From: Sipunculus nudus
Taxonomy: Eukaryota > Annelida > Sipuncula > Golfingiida > Sipunculidae
DNA length: 64,000 bases
Assembly (NCBI GenBank): GCA_026874595.1
Contig: CM049306.1
Location: 110,558,142-110,622,141, forward strand
Direction of reading: 5' to 3'
The position numbers were made by a program, and so were the translations under genes. Shown in pieces: positions 23,064 to 38,000 of the stretch; positions within the stretch are counted from its first letter, which is position 1, and each line of letters starts with the position of its first letter. The notes under the pieces were generated by a model. It was not told the DNA's origin. It did not search any database and saw only the letters and a program-made list of their open reading frames with translations.

Positions 23064-26000
23064 CTGAAAAAAAAATAAGCTCATGTACTATTTACCCATA
23101 TTTTTATGAAATTTTTTAACAAGTAAACAAAGGTATTCCCTGCCCCAGTTTAAAATGTGTTATAGGTAACATTACATAAAACAAGCTCCTCCAAGCAAGT
23201 TTAATGGAAAAATTTGCTTGCCTGCTCAGTCACTAGAAACTTACATGAAGTAAAACAGCAACCTTAATTATGTACTGATACTAGCCATGCTGTCATAAAT
23301 TCCCAAATACATCAATGGCAACAAACTGGGAAATAAAGATATAATTTCTTAATGAAAACAGCAAGGTCACCCCCCGTCCTCCACCCCCTTTGAAAACTGT
23401 GTTACAATACTTACTCTTGCATGCCTCCACTAAGCTTGGTCCAGTTTGTTGCCTCCATTTCGGGATTTATCCATTCTTTTGCCCATTCCTGACGAATCGG
23501 CCAATTGTTTTAATGGAAAGATCACTCTTAACAATTTGTAAAATAAGGTTGATGCACTTTTTTTTCGAAACGGAGGACAATATTGTTCGCAGCGTTTTTC
23601 CTCCAGTCATTACTAGGTGGTCCTTCAGAAGACGGACTTGTGCCTGCAACAATTATGTATGAATTCTAAATAATACATGTGAATTCACCTTTATTTTTAT
23701 ATGTAAAATATAAGAATTATACAATTTTCATAGTTGTTAACTGTATATGAAAAAGGAACATGTAAAATTTAGAAAACTTAGTATTTGAATTTTATTTTTC
23801 CAAAACTTAAAATAAAAGTGGCCATGGCACTCAGCTGAAATCAAGGCACCTTGAACAATGGGTAGAATTACTCCAAGCGTCCTAAAAAATCATGCATTTT
23901 GACAGTAGTTCATAGAAAATTAAAAAAATCAGTTAATAGTTTCTAGGCTTACCAGTTACTGTTGTGCCCTGTTAATGGTCAGAGTGGATGATTTGAATAT
24001 CAAGTATAGTATAAGAGAAAGAAAATGTTTAAAAATTCAAAATACAGGTGGTGACACCAGTCTTGAGGAACTCATGAAATGAATCATGATCAATATGCAG
24101 GAAAGAATGATGACAATCAATGCATTCCATTATTCATATACTGCAGCATCTTTATCATATTCAAATTATCCTGGGGTGTAATAATAGGCCCCCTAACCAA
24201 GAGAATATAGGTCGCTATGACCTAATTTCAGGTGTGAATGGAGATTTTTTAAGGATCTCCAGGGATGTCAACACAACAATTTGTGTTTCTGTGCCCTGTC
24301 TGGCTGCTTTAATATTAATTTGGCCAGAACCTTGCAAAATAGGTCACCATGACATAATTTCATAATGCCACAATGGATATTTGCCAAAGACTTCCAAGGA
24401 TTTTACATTACATTTTAGGGAAAGCAAATATAATCTGTGCAGTCTCACTCACTGGGTGCTTATAATCATGTTCTGGGCTCCTAGTTTGGAAGATATAGGT
24501 CAGAATGACCTAATTTCAGTTTTTCAAGGAAATTTTTTACGGATCTCAATGTAATCTCCATTGTTTCAGTTAGAAGAAATAGGCCCAGCAGTGACAATTT
24601 GTTTCCTGTTAACAGATGAACAGAAAACCATATTAGGGACAAAGAGAGATGGCTGTAGCTCAGATGACTTTCAGTCAGCTGAGCTTAAAATGGATCTTGT
24701 TATAACTTTTGTAAAATGTCAAAATCATGCTAAATACCATTTTTAATTTTATCAAGAGTCTATAAAATTGAACATATGACATACCTGAGAACCTGGTTTT
24801 AAACATGGCTGAACTGTGAAATCAGAGTCTTCCTTGAAATCCTAAGCAATAGAAAATAAAAAAAAATATATAGTATGGAAATTAAAAGGCTGGGACTAAA
24901 ACCATCTGTTTCCCTCTGGAAACACCAAAATCTTTTTGTTAGTGTTTTGGCAGAAATTACAGTATCTCAAAGCATATGTACAATGGCTTATCTATGTATG
25001 ATAGGTATATTTGACCACATATCAAAGGCCATCTAGGGACACAGGAAACATGACAGTGTTCACTTCATATGTAACAGTGACCAACTAAGCCTTGCTCAAT
25101 CTTGATAACTATCTCTGTTTATCCAATCAGCCATGTGCTGGAGGTCATTCTGAACTTAGCGTTCCCAAGCTCATCTTTGGTTTCTATGGCTTTCTCAGTG
25201 TCAGTTAATTAGCATATGTACGCTCATGTAAATTGTTATAACACTAGTGTATGTTCCAGCCAATTGATTCTTCATTTCAGTCAAAATGAAAAAAAATTTT
25301 TAAGTTGATGCAAGAGTTGTCTTAGAGTAGCTTTGTAACCGAAGTATTTAGAAAAAAATGTCCATTAGAAGTCATGCTAATTATCATGTTTATAACAAAC
25401 TGATGAACTGTTATTCAATAATTATATGTTATCCCTACCCAAGAGTAGCACTACCTCAAATACATAGTATTAGCTAGAGTATAACCAATAATAAATAATA
25501 ACCATGATTAAGCCAGTTATAATTTTAACTGAAAATTATAACAATATCACATTAGATATATATTTTTATTATTACTATAATTGAAATAAATGATTATTAA
25601 AATGATATTATAAAATGTATTCATCAATGCATCCATTTCAAATACTTTCATTTTACCTTTATTCGCATTAATATACAAATACATTCATTTTTACCTGTAT
25701 TTGTATTCCTATTCACATACAATCATTTATACATATATTTGTATTCATATTCTTGCAATAACTGAATATTTGTTTTAATATTCATATACATCTTCAAAGT
25801 ATTTTACCTAATCTCTGCCTGCATGTGTGTCTATATATCTGTTTAAAATCATACAAAATGGTCAGGCAACCATGAACTTTTTATAGTTTTCCCTGTAAAA
25901 TAGAAGAAAATAAATGAATTTCAGCAATTTGTCAAACATAATGATTCAATCCTGACCTCTCTCCTGTCCTCTTGTTGATCCATGTGTCCATTAACCAATG

Positions 26001-29000
26001 AGTTGCTGCTGATGCCCTGTCTTTCAGGCTCTTGGTTTGTTGCATCATCTTGTGATACTTGTCTCTCAAACTGGAAGTAAATCACAATTTAACTGTCAAT
26101 GTTGTCCGGCGCTCACACAGCTGTGACGGCAGAAAGCAAGTCATCAATCAACATCTGTAAATGTTTTGGTGAGTAGACAGGTTTGGCTGCATGTCTGTCT
26201 ATATATCTGCTTAAAATCATAATCATACAATTTGTTAGTGAGACCAGTCACTTTGTATATATATATATATATATAAATTCCCTGTAAAAAAGAAGAAAAT
26301 AAATAAACTTCAGCAATTCGTCAAACAGAATGATTCAAGCCTGACCTTTCTGTGACTGTCCTCTTGTTGATCCATGTGTCCATTAACCAATGAGTTGCTG
26401 CTGATGCCCTGTCTTTCAGGCTCTTGGTTTGTTGTAACATCTTGTGATACTTGTCTCTTAAACTAAAAGTAAATCACAATTTAACTGTCATTGTTTTCCA
26501 GCTTTCACTCAGCCATGATGGCAGAAACAAGTCATCTATCAACATCTGTAAATGTTTGGTGTGTGGACAGGTACATACAAAACTAGAATACGGGTAGTTG
26601 ACAAGCGTCTATGTGTATCCGCCAATATCAGAGTAGGACGGGTGAAGGGAGGCATGGATTGAGTGGCTCTGGGAAATAGACAGGATGTTTTGCATATACG
26701 CATGGATGACGTGAAAGCAGAGTGGGACAGGTGAAGTGATGCATGGATTGAGTTGCGAGGGGAAACAGAGAGAGGTGTGTTGCATATAAGCATGGATGCT
26801 GCAGCAGAAATGTGTATAAAGGTGGCGCCACCTGCCACAAAATCCAGAAAGTTATCCAAGATGTATACCATTGCAAAATTTAGGGCAGATAAGTCAAACC
26901 ACTGCCAAGATATGAGTGATTTTATCCCTCGGCAGACAAACAGAAGGATACTGTGCATTTCATTCAGAGTTAAAATGTTTTAAGTGTATCCATTAAACAG
27001 TAAAACAGCATACTGTATATAATTTCAGTTATTTTCTCTTGAGTTGGTAGGTTATTTATCAGGCTAAACAAACCGAAAATTACATGCTGACAGGGATAAA
27101 TCTTGTGAAACATATTATCTCCCCATGCAGCCTGAGATACATCACTAATAACCTAAAATTACCTTCTGTGTCACAGAATGCCCAGAGCTAAACACATGCA
27201 GAACACTTTGGAGCCACCTGACTACATCCTCTGATGGGGCTAAAATCAAAATTTGTATAAAGTATACTCATAAATAATATCCAAATTTGAAGAACTGTCA
27301 CTTAACAGAATCCTCAGCTGAGAGTCAAGAATACTAGTAATTTTTTTTTTAATATCCAAAGTTGGTAGTCACACCCAAGGAATCCTGACAAGTCTTAATA
27401 ATACTTGTCTTTACCAAATTTAATTTCAAGGCATGCTAATCCTGGAAAAACTATGGCTTCCTATGACTGTTTAAAAAAATCATGGAAGACTTGGACCACC
27501 CATACTGGCATAGCCACACATAGATTTTTTGAAGTTGCAATAAAAATACTATCCTCAGTGCTCAGGAACTAGGGCTCTGTGACTGGGGGGGGGGGGGGAG
27601 GGAGTTACAACACCTTTAAATATAAATACAGAATACGGGTATAGAAGCCCAGCAGACTTTACTTATAACTTATGAGAAAAAACGTGCCATGGTCAAATTC
27701 GTGCAAAACATAAGGTACCAATTTTATATTTTTGCTGATATTTTAGAAAAATTTAAAAGATTTTGATCTAATTTTGGGTTTACAATTAAATTTTGATTAA
27801 TTAAAGTTATATTTCTGAAAAAAAGTCCCAAGCTTTAACATTTTTCCTGATATTTTACAAAGTGCAATATGTTTGGGCCCATAACTTTTTTAAATTATAT
27901 AATACAGACCAAATTTATGGCATGTACATAGGAACTATATAGAGAAAAATTTACGGTAAATATGAGGAAAAACAGACGAGTGGTGTTGATATTAGGCAGT
28001 CCTGAAGTGTGAAAATAGGTTTTTAATAAAAAATTGAGGTTTTTCCTTAATTTCTCAAAAGAATGAAGTGGTAAAGACCCAGTTTTTGGCTTGGTAGGAG
28101 ATCTTGGGGACATCTCACAATATGCTAAATTTTGGATTCCTAGGTCTTACGGTTTCAAAACGTGCCACATCTACGGACAGACCGACCATGGACCAAGCCT
28201 ATAGCTCAGATGACTTTTATTCAGCTGAGCTAAAAAGAGAACTCTTGTTCTCTTCACTTACTGACATTATGAGATAGCTTGACCTTTGAAACAATATATT
28301 TGCTATTTAAATAAGCATGCATGCATATTTAACTTTTGGCAAAAACTGTAAGACAATAATGAACTAGATGTGTCGGAACAACACGAATGCCCCCGCCTAG
28401 GGCAAATTAGAAACATTTGTAAAATTTTGAAAAATTTTTTAAGTTCAGGAGGTGTAGTATGGTCAAAAGTAGGTCAACAAGGGCAAAATGCAAACTCTAT
28501 CTGTAACGGGTCATTATCAAGCAACACACCAAAAATCATGCCGTATATGCAGGCACTGTGAAAAAAAGACCATACATATGCATTTTCCAAAAATTTCAGT
28601 CTTTCATGCAATTTTCTATGTTTAGGAGCCGTAAATTAATCAAAAGTAGGTCAACCGGGACGAAACGCGAACTTGATCTGTAACTGTCATTATCTGCCCA
28701 CACATAAAAAATCAGGGTGGTATCTGCAGGCATTGAGGAAAAAAAGTCAGTACATATGCATTTGTTATGAAAATTTCTATTTTTCATAAACTTTTCTTTG
28801 TTTAGGAGCAGTCAAATGGTCAAAAGTAGGTCAACTGGGACAAAACAAGAACTCGATCTGTAACTGGTCATTATCTGCCTACACATAAAAAATCAGGCCC
28901 GTATCTGCAGGCACTGCGAAAAAAAGTCCATACATGTGCACTTTTTTATGAAATTATCTATGTTAGAGCACCGTCAAATGGTCAAAAGTAGGTCAACTGG

Positions 29001-32000
29001 GACATAACGCGAACTCGATCTGTAACTGGTCAATATCTGCCTACACACCAAAAATTAGGCCAATATCTGTAGGCATTGCGAAAAAAAGTCTGTACATGTG
29101 TATTTGTCATGAAATTTCATATTTTTCATGAAATTTTCTATGTTCAGAAGCCGTAAAACAGTCAGAAGTAGGTCAACTGGGACAAAACGCGAACTCGATC
29201 TGTAACTGGTCAATATCTGCCTACACACCAAAAATCAGGCCAATATCTTCAGGCATTGCGAAAAAAAAGTCGGTAAATATGTATTTGTCATGAAATTTCA
29301 TATTTTTCATGAAATTTTCTTTGTTACGGAGCTGTAAAGCGGTCAAAAGTAGGTCAACTGGGACGAAACACGAACTCGATCTGTAACTGGTCAATATCTG
29401 CCTACACACCAAAAATCAGGCCAATATCTTCAGGCATTGCAAAAAAAAGTCCGTACATGTGTATTTGTCATGAAATTTCATATTTTTCATGATATTTTCT
29501 ATGTTCAGGAGCCGTAAAACAGAAGTAGGATAACTGGGACAAAACGCGAACTCGATCTGTAACTGGTCAATATCTGCCAACACACCAAAAATCAGGCCAA
29601 TATCTTCAGGCATTGCGAAAAAAAGTCCGTACATGTGTATTTGTCATGAAATTTCATATTTTTCATGAAATTTTCTATGTTCAGGAGCCGTAAAACGGTC
29701 AAAAGTAGGTCAACCAGGACAAAACGCGAACTCGATCTGTAACTGGTCTATATCTGCCCACACACCAAAAATCAGGCAAATATCTGCAGGCATTGCGAAA
29801 AAAAGTCTGTACAACTGTTTGATTTCGGAAGGACGGAATGACGGACATGGGTAAAACTATATGCCCCGGCCACTTTGTGTCCGGGGCATAAAAATAAACT
29901 AAGCATTTGTTAGATAAAAAATTGTAAGGCCAAACATGATGTGCCAAGATGTAAATGATCTTATTCCAAAGAAATCATGGTACAAGAATTCATGGTCAAC
30001 TTGACACAAAGAAAACAAATGAATTGTTTTACCTGGACAGAAAATTCTCATTGTTGCAGCCTGCAGCTGCTGCTGCAGAGATGATATTATCTGTGCCTGC
30101 TCTGTAAACAATAAATATCCCATTTGATTTAACTTGGAATAAATTATTTTTTTATGTTTCTCTTATGTTGCGTGTAGCATAAAACATCCCCGAGTTCCAC
30201 TCACACAACGAAGATGTTAAATGAAAAACTGACTCACAAATATAGTACAAAATATGTATAATTATTTAAACAAACATTATTTACAATATATACAATACAT
30301 GAACACAAAGTCTCTAACACATAATAACTAAATCTTGGTGCGGTATAAAATGAAGAAATACTTATCTGCTGTAAATCAAAGTCACTGGTGCTGGTTCGAA
30401 GAAATAAAAATGACTCCGGGGTTGCTCTGAGGAGTCATAACGAAAGTTCAGTTCATAATCCGTGCACAGCCATAATAAAGTCCAAAACGTCCAAAATGTC
30501 TCCGCCTTATCACAAGGAAACTACACATCATTAGGCCTGGATATCCCTGGATATCAGTTCTTGTTTGCAACCCAATTCAAAATCACTAAATGAAGGGTAT
30601 TTATAGTGTCTGTGGACCTTAACGCAATATCGATCGATCCACTTTTAAATTCCAGTTCAGGTTGTTTAACAGCTGTTAATGAATGAATGAAAACGTTCTC
30701 TTTGTCCGTTTATTTGTTGTTGCCGGAGTTCATTAGATGACTGTAAGCGACACGGGTCAACGCGTTCCTGTTGTTCCTGGGTCAATGGTTCTAAGGTCCT
30801 TCCGTGAGTGCCCTGCCATCGCGTACGGACATACATCACACTTAGTTCTCAAAAATTTGCAAAACATTATTTAGAATTTGCAATTTTTTATCAAACAGGT
30901 TATAATTTTTGGAATTATATAAAAAACTTCTCATTAACTTTCACAGGTAGAAAAATCTAATTGCTAATTTTAAGCCATTTTAAGCATTTTACAGTACAGG
31001 AAAGGAAAATCATCAACGAGAATTACATGATAAATGTTTAAAGGTGACCTTGTATGTAGAAGTCTTTTTGCTGCAGTTGTTGTTGTAACACTCTCACATT
31101 TTCACGTTAATTCTGGACATCCATGGTGGAGTATGAAGTTCCTATAAACATGATATGAAATACAAGAATAGAAAAAGGTGTCAATTTAATTATAGTCTTA
31201 GTTTCGGAAATAAAAAAAATGCAAAGTGATCTTCCTTAGGAAAAATATACTTATTTTTTTGTTTTTCATATGTATTAAACTTTTGATAAGCTAAAAGGAG
31301 AGGCCCTGCTAAAATTAAACCCTGTAAACTACAGTTTTGCAGATACTTTGTTTTCAGTCCACCCCTGTGGCCACCACATAGATTTTTGGAGAACTCCTCT
31401 GTAACCCCTAGCCAGAATTTGATCTATGTCACATGAGAACTGCTGTGCCCTCATTTCTGGTTGACCTTTGACCCTTCCTCTCTCCACAGCGTCCATCTGT
31501 ACGTTTGTTTTCACACATAATTCAACATTTCTTGGGACCCTTTTGATCTATCGGGCTGAAATTTTGCACAAGTGCAGCTCTTGTATAGCTCTGTATCAAA
31601 CACAACCATTTTTGCACAGTGTCTATCTGTTTGTCTGCCTTGGGTTAAAATCATTTATATCTTGACAGTGCTTAGATTTATCAGCCTCGAGTTTGCATGT
31701 GCATACATCTTAGAATTCTCATTTAAATGAAAGGTGGGGCCACCTACAAGCATGTTTAAGCATGTATGAATCTTACACGGTCATCATACATAAAACTGGT
31801 GCTCAAACTTTCTTACGGACGCTTGGTTCTTAATGTACAAGTGTCCGATGGGACGCGCAAATTTTTAGCTTTAGCACCTTGTATCAGTGATTGATCATTA
31901 CCAGGTGCCTCAAACATGAATAAACTAGTTATGTAAACACTGCATTGATAACAAAGGCCTACATTATCATATAAGCAAATAGGCATATAATGACAAGATG

Positions 32001-35000
32001 TCTAATCATATGATTATATGATAATTACATCAAATACTGAGGAGACTCAATTTTACAATACACCTCAAATTTTTACACATAAATGGTTTCAACTTGGGAA
32101 GCTTTAAACTAAGATAGCACTCCCCAAAATGTTTGCCCGAGCATTTCAGGTTCTTCAGATTTTCTTCTTATTTAAATCTATGGATGTATTAATCAGCAGA
32201 TCTGTTTTTGGTAACAAGGGACCCATGGGTCACAGCGCTTAGTTGAAGTTTGAAATTTTTGCAAATGCAAAATATGCAAAATATTTCTATTGTAATGTAT
32301 TTCATTTATATAAGAATATGAGAAGCTAAGAGGAGCGGGGCCCTCCTACTTGGTTATAGTAAAGTTCTAAATATATGATTGCAAACTACTACTCTGATAA
32401 GACTGTCATGAAGAAAAACAGTAAACGTTTTGAGAGCTGTTCAAGAGAGCTGTCGGGGATGTATAAACCTGCAAAATTTTAGGCAGATATGTCAAACCAC
32501 TGCCGAGATGTGAGTGATTTTATCCCATGGCAGACAAATAGACGGGAGCTGTGCTAAAATGGCTGCAGGTGGCGCCATCAGTTTTGCATATGATAAAGAG
32601 ATATGTGAGATCTATACACATGCAAAATTTTGGCCAAATCGGTCAAATGGTTCCTGAGATATGAGCTTGGATGTCTGCAGTGTAAACATGAATGTAAGTG
32701 GTGCCACCTGTCATAAAATCAGATAAGCTATCCAGGATGTATACGCATGCCGAATTTCAGGTGAATTAGTCAAACCACTGCAGAGATATGAGTGATTTTA
32801 ACCCAAGGCAGACGAACAGATGGACACTGCAAACATGGTTGCAGGTGGTGCCACCATTTTTTGTGTATGTTTTAAAGCTCTCCAAGGGCTACATTTGTGC
32901 AAAAAAATTTTCCTGATCGGCAAACAGTTCCCAAGATATGTTGGTTTATGTGTGGAAACAGATGCACAAACGGATTCAGAGCGCAGAGGAAAGGTCAGAG
33001 GTCAAAACAAAATCGGGGCGCAGCAGTTCACATGTGACCGGAACATAATCCCGGGTTTCGCAAAATTCCGCCCAGCGGTTACAGAGGAGTTCTCCGGACA
33101 CCTACGCGGCGGGGGTGGGCTGAAAACATAGTATCCGCAAAACTCTGTTTTGGCGGATACAATTAAAGATAGCACCAGCAGTCTTGTTTATGGAAAAGCC
33201 TTAGAATATGCATGTACATGCAAAATTTCTGATACAATTACTATCTCAGCTTTAATTTATTACAGGAATTAATAGTCAATTTCACACCTGGTGAAGTGTT
33301 TACTCCTCTGAAGTAAGGAATTACTTTCTGATGAACATCCATACTTTCATAGCAATACACAACTTTGTGGACACAATTAAATGTGCACTTTAATCATTGT
33401 AACCCTGGTGGTACAATACAAAATCTAAAATGTAGCATATCCTAGAATAAGAATGAATCAAATGCAGAAAATAATAACATTCATCTAGTTTATGCACCAT
33501 CTGGGGGGGGGGGGGGGGGAGTGCAGGGCAGAGGGGAAGCCTGCAAGTAGTGGCCAAGCTGAGCCAAGGCAAGGTGCCTGGGGTGGGTTACATAATGCAA
33601 GTGAAAGCTCTACTACTAGGTGGGCTAGATGTAAACAACACTTGACATGGTGTATGAAAACTTGGATAAAAGCTACTCTTTCCAATCAATACCTTTGAAA
33701 TTTCAGATTTTAAAAGATTAAATCCTTATGTATATATGCAGTGAAAATAAAATCAACAGTGCTTATAGGGAAAAAAAGTCCCATTGCCAAGTTGGACAAA
33801 ATTTAAGGTATTGATTTTTTATTTATGTTAATAACTTGAAAAATTTGCAAAATTCAGATCTAATTTTGGATAAACAATTGAATCTTGATTAAATAAAGTT
33901 TTATTCCTGAAAAAAAGTCTCTAGCTTAAGTGATTCTCATGTTAGGTGAGTAAATAGATTTCCTGACTTTTTAAGAATTGCATTATATTTTGGCCCATAA
34001 CTTCAAAATAATACCCAACACTGACCTAATTTTTGGTATGTTCATAGAAAATGTATGGAAAAATATGAATACTAAATATGATCAAAAACAGATCAGTGAT
34101 TTTGATATTAGGCAGCCTTGAGGAGTAACAATGGTTTTTTTAATGGAAAACGGAGGTTTTTCCTTATTATCTCAAAGGAACGAAGTCCTCATGACCAAAT
34201 TTTAGGTATGGTAGTAGATTTTGGGGACATCTAATGGTATGCAAAATTTTGGAATCGTAGGTTCAACGGTTTCAAAATGTGCCCTGTTAACGGCCAGACA
34301 GACTGACGACGGACAATGGACCACGACTATAGCTCAGATGACTTATAGTCAGCTGAGCTAAAAACCACATATATATGAGGAGTTTGAGCCAAACCAGTGA
34401 ACTTTCGTTGAGTGGAACTTTTATACTAAACATGGTCAAAGTCTCACTAAAAATATGCAAAACTAAATAGTTAAGTGCCTGCCTTAGCAATATACTAGTA
34501 ATCCTACATAACCCAACTACCAATTATCAACTTTTTTATGTACCAAACCTATGTCTACACATACCTGTTGAGTATATGCCATCTGTAATGCAACTATCAG
34601 CCTCACTTATGAATGACCAATCCATTGATGATCCTCCCTCATTGTTGTATGTATCAGTTACCATCTGACATGATGACTCAGTGTCTGCTAAAGGTGGTGA
34701 CGGTGAGTTAACATCTTTCATGAAGTCTGTTAAAGTTTCATTGGTTGAGGTTGGTCCTTTTAACAGTGACAGGTATGGGGTTGTTTCCTTCAGCTGGGCC
34801 AACTGGTTGTCTATAGATATGACATTTGTCTGCTGTTTAGCACTCTTTTCTGAAACTATCCACAAAAAAAGGTAAAAAAAATTATAATCTGCCTATATTT
34901 AACCTTGGTCTGCTGTTCACCACTCTTTTGTTGAATATTCCTAAAAAGTCAACTCTGCATTCATACTGAAGTAGGCATTATTAAAAATCTTAAGGGGTTT

Positions 35001-38000
35001 CATGTCATGCAAAAATGTTTTTAATCAGATTTTAAACCTTTCAAAAATGGACCCTGTTCAAAACCATTTACACATTTTAATATGTCATTTTAATCATTTT
35101 AATCACATATGAAATTTAATTATAGCAGGACTATATGCCCTAGTGTTGTGGCAGGTAATTACTATTTTAAGTAGTATTTCTATACGTATAGTATTTTAGC
35201 TGTGTGAGATATATGTGCATAAAATAACTACTTCAATGGGAATATGAAACCATGTAAAATATAGTCAAGAAGAAAGTGGAGATGAGCTGTTGCATAATAA
35301 TATATATATAAAATATTATATCAAATATATGCTGTAAAAATTTAATTTTCCCATTTTCAGTTGAGCATAAATTATATTTGATAAGAATATTTTGTACTCT
35401 ATAATACATGTACACAAAGATCTGGACCTATAGGAATTAAATTAATCATGCAATAAGGGAAAAAAGTTGACTGGGTGAAGTGGAAGGGCTGAAGTCATGA
35501 TCAACCAGTGGACGTATGGGTCTCGTGTCATTGATGCAATATCATTATCAACCAAAGGTGTGTGAGTCAGGTGTCAGTAGGTTTAGCTTTCTGGGAAACT
35601 CATGCAGCAAGCACCTGTTAGTTTATACATTGTTCAGTGAAGCTCGCTCACATCAGAATTAAGGATGGACAAATGAAGATAAATTTTTATTGTAGTCGAG
35701 GAGGAAGATGCCACCCAAGCCAAGCAGAGTCGTTTCTGCCACAAGTGTGCCCATGCAGGAAAAAAAAATGTGCTATAGTAAAAGTTAGGCCAAATGTTAG
35801 GTCAAGGGGTGTTTCCATGTGTTGTTCAGTGTATATACATATATGAATGAAATAACCACAGACATGATTCTCACGCATATGGTCTGCGTTAACTCAGGGA
35901 TTCAGATTATAATGTCACTTCACAATGTTTTTGTGGAAGACCTGCTTGTTCAACTGAACAAATATATATCACCACGAGTTCACGCATATATATACGCACA
36001 TGGAAACATACCTATTTTTCCCTGCATATACACACACATGGAAACAACTCTTAATGATTTTTTTCTTTAATTAACCCTTCATGACCTATCTCGCTCACAA
36101 GATTTGTCAGCCGCACACAACAGTATCAAAACCATACTATCGCCTACTTCTCAGTCAGGGTATAAAATAAACCATTCACAAGCATTTTATTTGTTTTAAT
36201 GCATATTAGCATCACAACATATATTTTTTTGTAATCCACCCTCCTCATGGCAGAGGACCAATCACAAAATCCAAGCATCTTTTATAAACTGTGTCAACTA
36301 CTGCCACCAAAAATACCACAAATCACATACTTACCACCACAAGTTTACTGTAACAGAAAACGCTAAATATTTATAGACTAAAACTATGCAAAATAAATCC
36401 AGGCTTGTCAAAATCACATTTTAGATGTGTCCACACAGATTTACATGTTATGTTTCTCAATTTAGTGCCTTTGGTGTGATTACCATATATAAATTATGAT
36501 TTTAGGTATCTCTGCTTTTACACTCATTCATAATGGCCACTGATGCCTTCTTGAAAAAATGAAACTTAATAAGGTTGCCTTGATTTTGTTCTTTATGAAA
36601 CTTGAAATTTTCTTGTGAAAGACTAGTTTGAATGTTTGCCTAGAACTAATTTTAGAATCACATGTTTTGGGCAATTCATATGTAAATCTATAATAACAAT
36701 CCTTACCCTTCTGTTTTTTCTTGTTTGAATTAGGAAAGCCAGGTTTACCACCAGACACATCTAAACAATGAAATGCAGTACATTTGAAAATAACTATCTT
36801 TCTGTTTCAGTGCCACATGGATTTTTTCAGGCAAAATTACTGAGCAAAAATGTTAAATTTCATCCTTAACATCAATTTACACACAATATAACTCAGTGGA
36901 GCACAAAATCACCAATATAGATAATTTGTAGAATTTCCTTTCAAATCATTATGACTGAATAAGTGAACACCATCACATGGACAAATAAAAAATATTCTAA
37001 CAAATTAAAAGTGGTTACAATTGCAATTCAAACTGTTGGTATCTTGATTTTTGCTATTTCTTTCTGCTTTTTATTTTATACATCACATATATTATATATA
37101 TATGTCAGAGATGAAATGAAATCCAGGTGGATTTTAAATTTGCCTATACAAGACTGCGATTGTGATCTCGTCTAGGCAAGATTAAAATGACAAGATCAAA
37201 ATCCATCATGGAGCAGGCAAGGATTTTAACCTCGCCTAGGCGAGTATAAAATGTGTCTAGTATCATCCAGGTGAGTTTAAAATCTGCCTGATATCATTTA
37301 GGCGAGTTTAAAATCTGCCTAGGCCAGATTAAAATAGTGAGCTAATTTCCTTATGTTAATTACAATGCATAATTTATTAGGAAATTAGATCAGATCACTA
37401 TTTTTATCTTGCCTAGGCAGATTTTAAACTGGCCTAAGTGATATCAGTTAGATTTAAACTCGCCAAGTTGATACCAGATGGATTTCTGGTCTGCTCCATG
37501 ATGGATTTTAATCCTGCTTAGGTGAGATTGCGATTGTGATCTTGCCTTGGCGAGTTTAAAATCCGTCTAGGCAAGTTCACAATCACATATATATATGTTA
37601 GAGACAGATTGAAATACAGGCAGGTTTTAAATTCGCCTAGATGTGATTGTGATCTCGCCTAGGCGAATTTAAAACCTGCCTGTATTTCAATCTGTCTCTA
37701 ACATATATATATATATATATATATATTAATATATATACATATAAAGATCTTATCTCCTTTTTGTGTAGTTTCTTGTGAAAGACCAGTTTCCTTCATACTT
37801 CTAGCAAAAACAGACTGTTTGCCAAGAACTCATACGTAAATTTATAATAACAGTCCTTACCCTTTTGTTTTTCCTTTTTTGATTTTGGTACATCAGGTTC
37901 GCCACCAGACACATCTAGAAAATAACAAGAAACTCATGGGTCACAGTGCTCAGCTAAGTTTACCTTGAAGGTAAAAATATAGAATAATAAAAAATTGAGA

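Noticed and set aside
23390-23662. 90-codon plus-strand frame
   Set aside because: Antisense to exon 11 of the minus-strand gene, which is supported by splice phase.
28363-29893. CRISPR-like array
   Set aside because: Units of about 180 bp are repeated throughout, without distinct unique spacers, and lie inside an element with defined ends in animal DNA.
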